DNA of 64,000 nucleotides from Bog-473 sp036489775 (GTDB lineage: Bacteria > Actinomycetota > Acidimicrobiia > Acidimicrobiales > RAAP-2), in NCBI GenBank assembly GCA_036489775.1, contig DASXFC010000001.1, positions 53,952 through 117,951 of the forward strand, given 5' to 3'. The translations under genes were made by a program, and so were the position numbers. Positions 59,701-64,000 of the stretch are shown here, one piece after another. Under the pieces are notes generated by a model, which was given only the letters and a program-made list of their open reading frames with translations, was not told the DNA's origin and did no database searches. Numbering within the stretch: position 1 is the stretch's first letter; each line of letters starts with the position of its first letter.

Positions 59701-60401
59701 CCTCGGTCAAGGACTACGGCGCCGAGGCGGCCACTGGTCGCGGCCTGACCTTGTTCAACACGCTGGCTTCGGACTGGGGCATTCAGCCGGTCGACGGGGG
59801 GAAGATCGTGTGGTTCGAGCTTCCGGTCGACTACCCGGTGATGCCGGCCGGTGTCTCCGACGGCACTTTCCGCTTTGATCTAGTTGGGATCGCACAGACC
59901 GACCGCCACCTCCAGCTGGACGAGGACCCGGTCGTGACCATCCGTCTCATCGACATCCCAGTCTCCCTCCTGCAGAAGGCCAGCGAAGAGTACGAAGGGT
60001 TGTTCCGCGAGCTGCGACTGATGAAAGAAGAGTCCGACGGGTCATCGGCACTGCCCGAACGCCTCTCCGTCTTGCTCTCGGAGATCGGCACTCGATTCCA
60101 CGGACTCGGTCCAGGCATGGACGAGGTGTGGCAGGACCTGGTCGACCATCAGGTCACCTCCTACGACTGGCAGCTCGAGCTACCGCAATCAGCGCTGCCA
60201 GCCTGCGAGTTCTACGACGCCATGCTCGACGAAGCCGACGAATTCGGGCTGTCAGCTCGGCTGCTGTCCCTCCCAGCCTCGTCAGCCAGCGTGGCCGTGC
60301 GGCACTGGTTCCTCTCCGAGCTCATCGGGCAGCTACGGGGCCTGGCGCCGGTGCCCTGGACTGAGAGTCGCTTCCAGGAGCGGGTGACCACACCAGCCTG
60401 A
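56763..60401 (+). CDS. Membrane-bound GAF-PP2C phosphatase-HATPase stress regulator
   Basis: A 1212-residue protein. N-terminal four-helix membrane part (about 20-115); three GAF-like regions (about 150-305, 310-470, 480-650); SpoIIE/PP2C phosphatase (about 670-885) with GGDWYDVF and SVGDVMGKGAPAAALM for metal binding; a HATPase_c_2 domain (about 905-1040) with an intact N-box LLTSELVTNAVLHAG, VDVADGNPVLP and GRGLTLFNTLA; and a helical tail to 1212. It should dephosphorylate the STAS protein and turn SigF on; the HATPase may supply the opposing kinase. The start is TTG 56763, with GGGGGGAGAGGG before it. It is divergent from the sigF operon. Confidence 0.9.
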   Translation: MLDQPFDDQPSAQHPRADRSEVVATLAALVFLSAVAVVDQVFGGKFGLFGFLFIGPFLAAPFARWPRTALVSVLAIVFAVVLSTPPREYGQLNHVLRVITMVVDGGVAVWISHLRTQRRVQLWNARTETRNERRRRVTAETAQRLQGMARALTTAADPAQVADAVFAALRDELRVDAATFATTTERGVLQAHRRFGHVPLEMGDPLLAAMEPDGAIGHILQRSVALFAGSMDELEGEWPSLAATLAPLPFASLAIVPLVVSDRAVGVVVVQWLKAREITPADQNFLFAITGAAAQAVERARLTLMEFDSLERSLHLHDLSSLLAAATTPIDVARAAIASARRSLSAQSAVCRVPAPGERALTCLASSGHPALLSRGDVPVDGTLSGSCFSRGHTTITTLGVGEALGDDVITEVVARAVNELSEPVTIVTEPLIGSVGPLGVLSLAFVAQVVPSETELRFLSTLAGLTAQALERAQVFEQERQALRDAESGRERLSLLSEVTKLLSSSLDPTTVMLRTMRLVEGRLADVCTVLVPGENALERLDVRATDPGIVAGETNDTEGSIPFDSDVPAAIAFRTGRAHLAPAGALGDGGEESVLSVPLVANGEVTGVMTFIDGPNRKFLPDDVSLAVEVASRTGVALANATRFQREHDVAEVLQRAVLPDSLPQVAGLLLDAEYRAGVAGTYVGGDWYDVFELDDHTVIFSVGDVMGKGAPAAALMGQARTAIRAYAVAGQSPTQILSSLDHLFDTLVEDRVVTAVVGSVNPHTGVILLANAGHPPPLLLRANGTDEYTTTTGSLLIAAGLRHTPRPMQQLTLHTGDAIVTFSDGLVERRGELLSVGMSRLSKVASTIGRDGWPARPAAALASRLSDDEQTDDVVVLCLNFVGVPGSGTEDPTVGRATDGMWTLRLEPVVQSTPMARHWINAHLGDIPTEAAECAALLTSELVTNAVLHAGTPLSVTLHVMADRIRVDVADGNPVLPSVKDYGAEAATGRGLTLFNTLASDWGIQPVDGGKIVWFELPVDYPVMPAGVSDGTFRFDLVGIAQTDRHLQLDEDPVVTIRLIDIPVSLLQKASEEYEGLFRELRLMKEESDGSSALPERLSVLLSEIGTRFHGLGPGMDEVWQDLVDHQVTSYDWQLELPQSALPACEFYDAMLDEADEFGLSARLLSLPASSASVAVRHWFLSELIGQLRGLAPVPWTESRFQERVTTPA

Positions 60402-60404
60402 CGA

Positions 60405-60977
60405 TCAGCGTTTGGCGATGGCCTTCTTGAAGACCTTGGCGTAGGCCTCCAGACCCTCGGGCGCCAGGCGGGCGCTCGGCCCGGCCGCGATCGACACCCG
60501 CTCGGGGATCACGCCCCAGACCGGGATCTTGAGTTCGAACCACCACTCGATCGTCGCTTCGAGGTCGTTGGTCCCGATACGGGCTGAGCAGACGACCACA
60601 CCCACCGGGGTGTCACGCGGCGTCATGGCCAGGGTGGCGACCACCCGATTGGGCTCGACCCCACCGGCCCGGGTCGGGATGACCACGGCGTCGGCCGCAC
60701 TCAGCGCCGCTTGGACCAGGCTCCCCTCGCCCGGTGGGGTGTCCACGATCACGAACCCCTCGGCCCCCATGGCTTTGGTCACCGTGCGCGCTGATGGCCC
60801 CTCGACCAGCTCGACCCCCTCGATCGGCCGGGCGTCGTACCACTCGGCCGTCGCTCCCTGCGGATCGGCGTCCACGAGGGTGACTGGCTGTCGCTTCTCC
60901 GCCGCCACTGCGGCCAGGTACACGGAGGTAGTCGTCTTACCCACCCCACCCTTGACGTTGCTCACCACGATGTTCAT
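60405..60977 (-). CDS. ParA/MinD-family ATPase
   Basis: A 190-residue deviant-Walker ATPase: VSNVKGGVGKTTTSVYLAAVAA (KGGVGKTT at residues 9-16), VTLVDADPQGAT and VIVDTPPGEGSLVQAALSAADAVVIPT. It is shorter than chromosomal ParA (about 260) and has no ParB gene beside it, so it is more like the orphan ParA-type proteins that position cargo than a chromosome partition protein. The cargo is unknown. It is convergent with the phosphatase gene, 3 bp apart. Confidence 0.9.
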   Translation of the reverse strand: MNIVVSNVKGGVGKTTTSVYLAAVAAEKRQPVTLVDADPQGATAEWYDARPIEGVELVEGPSARTVTKAMGAEGFVIVDTPPGEGSLVQAALSAADAVVIPTRAGGVEPNRVVATLAMTPRDTPVGVVVCSARIGTNDLEATIEWWFELKIPVWGVIPERVSIAAGPSARLAPEGLEAYAKVFKKAIAKR

Positions 60978-61019
60978 CTGGTCTGACCCTCTGTCGGCTC
61001 GGATGTCGGCCCTACGGTA

Positions 61020-61035
61020 CCGGGCGCGCGCCCGG
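61020..61035. terminator. GC-rich perfect hairpin, possible terminator
   Basis: CCGGGCGCGCGCCCGG is a perfect 16-bp palindrome in the 63 bp between the exporter operon end and the parA-like gene. It has no T-run, so termination is uncertain; an operator or RNA end-stabilising role is also possible. Confidence 0.4.
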
Positions 61036-61040
61036 CATTT

Positions 61041-61886
61041 CTAAGGAAGGAGGAGTCGGCCCAGCCGGCGCCGGGTGATGACGATCCCCCCGATCCCCAT
61101 GGCCAGGAGATAGGCCAGGTGACCCAGCAGCACCCACCCGAAGATGCCCAGGTCGGCCCCGCGCATGAGGGCGACGCTCTGGTACAGCGGCGTGCAGCGG
61201 ACGATGGCCTGGAGCCACCCAGGGAACACGGTCAACGGGTAGAAGGTGCCCGAGAACAAGAACAGGGGGATGAAGACCAAGGACACCGTGTCCATGTCCT
61301 GCCAGCTCCGCATGTAGGTGGTGCCGGACATGGCGGCCGAGCCGAAGGCGAAGCTGGTGATGATGGCGACGGGCCAGCACAGGACCACCCAGGGCGAGAC
61401 GATGTAACCCAGGCCCGACATGATGCAGACGAAGGCCGCGGAGTAGAGCGTGCCCCGCAAGACGCACCAGCCCAGCTCGCCGGTGGCCACGTCCCCGACC
61501 TGGAGCGGGGTGGCCAGCATGGCGTCGTAGGTCTTGGCGATCTTGAGTTTGTGGAAGACCTGGAAGGTGGCGTCGATCATGGCGCCGTTCATGGCGGAGG
61601 CGGCCAGCAGGCCAGGCGCCACGAACGAGGTGTAGGCGATGAGGCGGCCCGACACCCTGACCGGTCCGACCAGGTGGCTCAGGCCGACCCCGATGGAGAA
61701 CAGGTAGAAGAGGGGCTCGAGGAAGCCCGAGACCAGGTAGATCCACTGGCGCCGGTACACCAGGATGTTGCGCTCGAGCACCCGGGTGGCGTGGCGGCCG
61801 CCGATCAGGGCCAGCGGCGTGATGCGCAGGGCCACCACGGCGCTCTCGAACCGCCCGCTGCGACCGGGAGTCTCGACGACCGTCAT
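61041..61886 (-). CDS. ABC-2 type exporter permease (second subunit)
   Basis: A 281-residue membrane protein with six helices and the ABC2_membrane layout: RQWIYLVSGFLEPLFYLFSIGVGL, YTSFVAPGLLAASAMNGAMID, AKTYDAMLATPLQVGDVATGEL and LFLFSGTFYPLTVFPGWLQAIVRCTPLYQSVAL. It resembles NodJ/DrrB subunits, which export drugs, lipids or oligosaccharides with an ATPase partner. ATG 61886 overlaps the stop of the first permease (ATGA). The sister permease is similar throughout, so the pair arose by duplication and probably forms a heterodimer. Confidence 0.9.
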   Translation of the reverse strand: MTVVETPGRSGRFESAVVALRITPLALIGGRHATRVLERNILVYRRQWIYLVSGFLEPLFYLFSIGVGLSHLVGPVRVSGRLIAYTSFVAPGLLAASAMNGAMIDATFQVFHKLKIAKTYDAMLATPLQVGDVATGELGWCVLRGTLYSAAFVCIMSGLGYIVSPWVVLCWPVAIITSFAFGSAAMSGTTYMRSWQDMDTVSLVFIPLFLFSGTFYPLTVFPGWLQAIVRCTPLYQSVALMRGADLGIFGWVLLGHLAYLLAMGIGGIVITRRRLGRLLLP

Positions 61887-62725
61887 ACGACCAACCGCTT
61901 GGCGTAGGTGCGCGCGCCCACCACCAAGCCGACGATGATCCAGAGCGCCAGGTAGGCGGCGTGACCGACATCGGGCCACCCGGTGATGGTGCCCAACGTC
62001 AGATCGCGGCATAGGGCCACCCCGTGGTACAGCGGCGTGGCGTAGGCGATCCATTGCAGCACCTTGGGCAGCTGCGAGATGGGGAAGAAGGTGCCCGAGA
62101 ACAAGAACAGGGGAACGACGACGAAGCGGTAGATGGTGATGAACGGCGTGTCCTTGTCACGGGTGGCGGCGAAGGCGGCCATCGGTGCCCCAAAGGCCAG
62201 GCCGGTCATGATGGCGGCCGGCAGCGCCACGATGGCGAAGAGCGAATGGATGGTGTTGAAGGCCGCCATCACCGCCAGGTAGATGGTCACCACGATGCCG
62301 ATGCGGGCGGCCACCCAGGCCAGGTGCCCGCGCTGGACATCGCGCACGCTGACCGGCGTAGCCAGCATGGCGTGGTAGGTCCGCATCCACTTGATGGCAC
62401 CGAGGACGGGCCAGCTGGTGTCGTTCATGGCGATCTGCATGCAGGTGCTGGCCAGCAGGCCGGGTGCCAGGAAGGAGATGTAGCTGACACCGGCGACACC
62501 GTGGGAGTGCTTGTTGATGAGCGAGCCCAGTGCCACACCCATAGAGGTGAGGTAAAGCACCGGGATGAGGAAGCTGGTGGTCATGGAGCTGCGCCAGGTC
62601 CGCTTGTACTGGTAGGCGAAGTACGCGCTCACCCGCAGCCACATGGGCGTGGCGAATCGGCGCGTGGGCAGTACCTCGCCGTGACGGAACATCGGTCCGC
62701 CGACGCGGTCGATCGTGGTGGTCAC
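61883..62725 (-). CDS. ABC-2 type exporter permease (first subunit)
   Basis: A 280-residue permease closely built like its downstream partner: YKRTWRSSMTTSFLIPVLYLTSMGVALGSL, YISFLAPGLLASTCMQIAMND, MRTYHAMLATPVSVRDVQRGHL and LFLFSGTFFPISQLPKVLQWIAYATPLYHGVAL. It starts at GTG 62725, 22 bp after the ATPase gene stop, and overlaps the second permease by 4 bp. The transported molecule is unknown. Confidence 0.9.
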   Translation of the reverse strand: MTTTIDRVGGPMFRHGEVLPTRRFATPMWLRVSAYFAYQYKRTWRSSMTTSFLIPVLYLTSMGVALGSLINKHSHGVAGVSYISFLAPGLLASTCMQIAMNDTSWPVLGAIKWMRTYHAMLATPVSVRDVQRGHLAWVAARIGIVVTIYLAVMAAFNTIHSLFAIVALPAAIMTGLAFGAPMAAFAATRDKDTPFITIYRFVVVPLFLFSGTFFPISQLPKVLQWIAYATPLYHGVALCRDLTLGTITGWPDVGHAAYLALWIIVGLVVGARTYAKRLVV

Positions 62726-62747
62726 CGGTTCCCCCCGCCGATCCGAG

Positions 62748-63725
62748 TCAGTCGATGAGGCTGCGGCCGGTCAACCGCAGGAAGACATCTTCGAGGGTGG
62801 AGCGGCGGACCAGCGCGCTCTGGGGCTTGTAGCCCTTGGCCGTGACCATGTTCAGCGTCTCGTCCCCGTCCTCGGTGTAGAGCAGGATGCGGTCGGGGAG
62901 GACTTCGGCGCGCTGGGCCAACTCGGCCAGGTCGGGTGCCACCGCCTCGTGCTGGCCGGGCAGGAAGCGCAGCTCGAGCACTTCCTTGGTCGAGTGTTGT
63001 TCGATGAGTTGGCGCGGCGTGCCCTCAGCGGCGAAGCGGCCCTTGTCCATGACGACCAAGCGGTCACAGAGCTGCTCGGCCTCATCCATGTAGTGCGTGG
63101 TGATGATCAAGGTGACCCCGTCCTGCTTGAGGCGGTAGAGGCGGTCCCACAGCAGGTGGCGGGCCTGGGGGTCCAAACCGGTGGTGGGTTCGTCGAGGAT
63201 CAGCAGGTCGGGGTCGCTGATCAGGGCGCGGGCGATGGTGAGACGGCGCTTCATGCCGCCGGAAAGGGGATCCACCCGATCATGCGCCCGCTCGGTCAGC
63301 TGGGCGAACTCGAGCAACTGGTCGGCCCGCTGGCGAATGACCTTGCGAGGCAGGTCGAAGTAGCGCCCATAGATCATGAGGTTGTCGAGCACGGTCAGCT
63401 CGAGGTCGAGCGAGTCCTCCTGGGGCACCACCCCCATGCGGGCCCGGATGGCCGAGCCATCGTGGCCCGGGTCCTGGCCCAGGACACGCAGCGTCCCCTC
63501 GGTGACCGGGCTGATGCACGCGATCATGCGCATGGTCGAGGTCTTGCCGGCCCCGTTGGGGCCGAGGAAGGCGACGACTTCCCCCGACGAGATGTCCAGG
63601 TCGATGCCCCGCACCGCCTGGACCGACCCGAAGTTCTTGCGCACTCCACGCAGGGCGATGGCGGGCGGCTGGCCTGTCCCAGCCGCCCCGTGCCCCCGTT
63701 CGTCCGACATGTTGGTGACTGTCAT
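62748..63725 (-). CDS. ABC exporter ATPase, DrrA/NodI-like
   Basis: A 325-residue ATP-binding protein: ALRGVRKNFGSVQAVRGIDLDI, Walker A GPNGAGKTS, LSGGMKRRLTIARALI as signature, LLILDEPTTGLD as Walker B and ITTHYMDEAE as H-loop, with a C-terminal extension (ELRFLPGQHEAVAPDL) typical of DrrA. It drives the two ABC-2 permeases. ATG 63725 is preceded by CACGAT and 7 nt, again a leaderless-type arrangement. The frame opens to 63791, over a palindromic control region. Confidence 0.9.
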   Translation of the reverse strand: MTVTNMSDERGHGAAGTGQPPAIALRGVRKNFGSVQAVRGIDLDISSGEVVAFLGPNGAGKTSTMRMIACISPVTEGTLRVLGQDPGHDGSAIRARMGVVPQEDSLDLELTVLDNLMIYGRYFDLPRKVIRQRADQLLEFAQLTERAHDRVDPLSGGMKRRLTIARALISDPDLLILDEPTTGLDPQARHLLWDRLYRLKQDGVTLIITTHYMDEAEQLCDRLVVMDKGRFAAEGTPRQLIEQHSTKEVLELRFLPGQHEAVAPDLAELAQRAEVLPDRILLYTEDGDETLNMVTAKGYKPQSALVRRSTLEDVFLRLTGRSLID

Positions 63726-63782
63726 GCCGCCTATCGTGGCATCGGCGTACGGTCGTCCCAACCGATGGCTGTCACGAGGGAG

Positions 63783-63800
63783 CCATGACAACTGTCATGG
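63783..63800. promoter_or_regulatory. 18-bp palindrome between divergent genes
   Basis: CCATGACA-AC-TGTCATGG has perfect 8-bp arms. Related half-sites (ctgtca) recur nearby at 63717-63722 and 63769-63774. It lies between the ABC exporter operon and the DUF2461 gene and is a good candidate for a TetR/MarR-type operator. No regulator gene is in view. Confidence 0.5.
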
Positions 63801-63824
63801 CCGCGGGGGAGAGGATCCAGGGCG

Positions 63825-64000
63825 ATGGCGTTCAGCGGATGGCCGGCGGAAGCGCTGGACTTCTACGACGGATTGGCCGCTGATAACAGCAAGACGTACT
63901 GGACCGCGCACCGGGCTGTGTACGACCAACTCGTGCTCGGGCCGATGGTTGAGCTGGTGGAGGAACTGGCCGGGGGCTTCGGCGAGGGGAAGATCTTCCG
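63825..64000 (+). CDS. DUF2461 family protein (partial at right edge)
   Basis: The first 58 codons are visible: MAFSGWPAEALDFYDGLAADN, then SKTYWTAHRAVYDQLVLGPM and VELVEELAGGFGEGKIF. This matches the start of the DUF2461/TIGR02453 family (FSGFP...FF..L..NNSK.WF.AHR), of unknown function and normally about 210-220 residues. GGGGGAGAGG lies before the ATG at 63825. The rest is outside the window. Confidence 0.75.
   Translation, partial: MAFSGWPAEALDFYDGLAADNSKTYWTAHRAVYDQLVLGPMVELVEELAGGFGEGKIF

Noticed and set aside
1..64000. tRNA or rRNA genes, CRISPR arrays, insertion sequences, prophage or attachment sites
   Set aside because: No cloverleaf with CCA-type end, spaced direct repeats, transposase, integrase or phage structural gene was seen on reading; tandem similar genes (two ABC-2 permeases) are ordinary paralogues.

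Overview
The window is a 64 kb stretch of GC-rich chromosome, about two thirds G+C and almost entirely coding. It holds roughly 60 genes, no rRNA, tRNA, CRISPR array or insertion sequence, and no gene-free gap above 300 bases. The gene content points to an actinobacterium: an actinobacterial-type imuA-imuB-dnaE2 mutasome operon with a GAAC-N4-GTTC SOS box, a SigF/anti-sigma/STAS partner-switching locus, DUF2505, DinB-superfamily and SnoaL-like proteins, and many genes that look leaderless (a TAnnnT-type -10 box 6-8 nt before ATG or GTG). Many family III CoA-transferase, SDR, Rieske and TauD-type genes would fit the class Acidimicrobiia, but no rRNA gene is present to prove it.

Layout. 1-4262: end of an FAD oxidoreductase gene, SnoaL-like and DUF2505 genes, cobyric acid synthase and an EamA/DMT-like transporter. 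4487-8758: nucleobase uptake and salvage (NCS1 permease, purine-type phosphoribosyltransferase, yeast-like cytosine deaminase, uracil phosphoribosyltransferase), with a Rieske oxygenase whose stop codon overlaps the upp start. 8822-12627: SDR, DapB-like dehydrogenase, methyltransferase, ABM monooxygenase and a secreted protein. 12740-18597: SOS mutagenesis operon imuA-imuB-dnaE2 facing an SRAP (abasic-site crosslinking) gene. 18657-36171: mostly single-enzyme genes (serine hydrolase, SGNH hydrolase plus Tat-exported GH35-like glycosidase, aldo-keto reductase, questin-oxidase-like protein, CoA-transferase, Gfo/Idh oxidoreductase, threonine dehydratase, NagB-like isomerase, sulfotransferase, esterase, TauD-type dioxygenase).

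36193-49043 is the most distinctive region: a 13 kb minus-strand cluster. The downstream half encodes a branched-chain-type ABC transporter with two fused proteins, LivH-LivM in one chain and, unusually, a whole MFS permease fused to a LivF ATPase. The upstream half encodes SemiSWEET, a GH4 glycosidase, a 3-hydroxyisobutyrate-dehydrogenase-like oxidoreductase, a DhnA/LacD-type class I aldolase, an FGGY kinase and a LarA-type racemase/epimerase. Near-identical palindromes (TGACA-N4-TGTCA) sit in the promoter zones of both halves, which suggests one regulon for import and catabolism of an unidentified sugar-like compound.

49063-53227: DoxX, GNAT, epimerase, DUF1543, two SDRs (one lacking the catalytic Tyr and Lys) and a small P-loop kinase that appears to start at AUU. 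53305-64000: APC amino-acid permease; sigF, anti-sigma and anti-anti-sigma genes, with a SigB/SigF-like promoter in front, divergent from a 1212-residue membrane-GAF-PP2C-HATPase regulator; a ParA-like ATPase; a three-gene DrrAB-like ABC exporter; and the start of a DUF2461 gene at the right edge.
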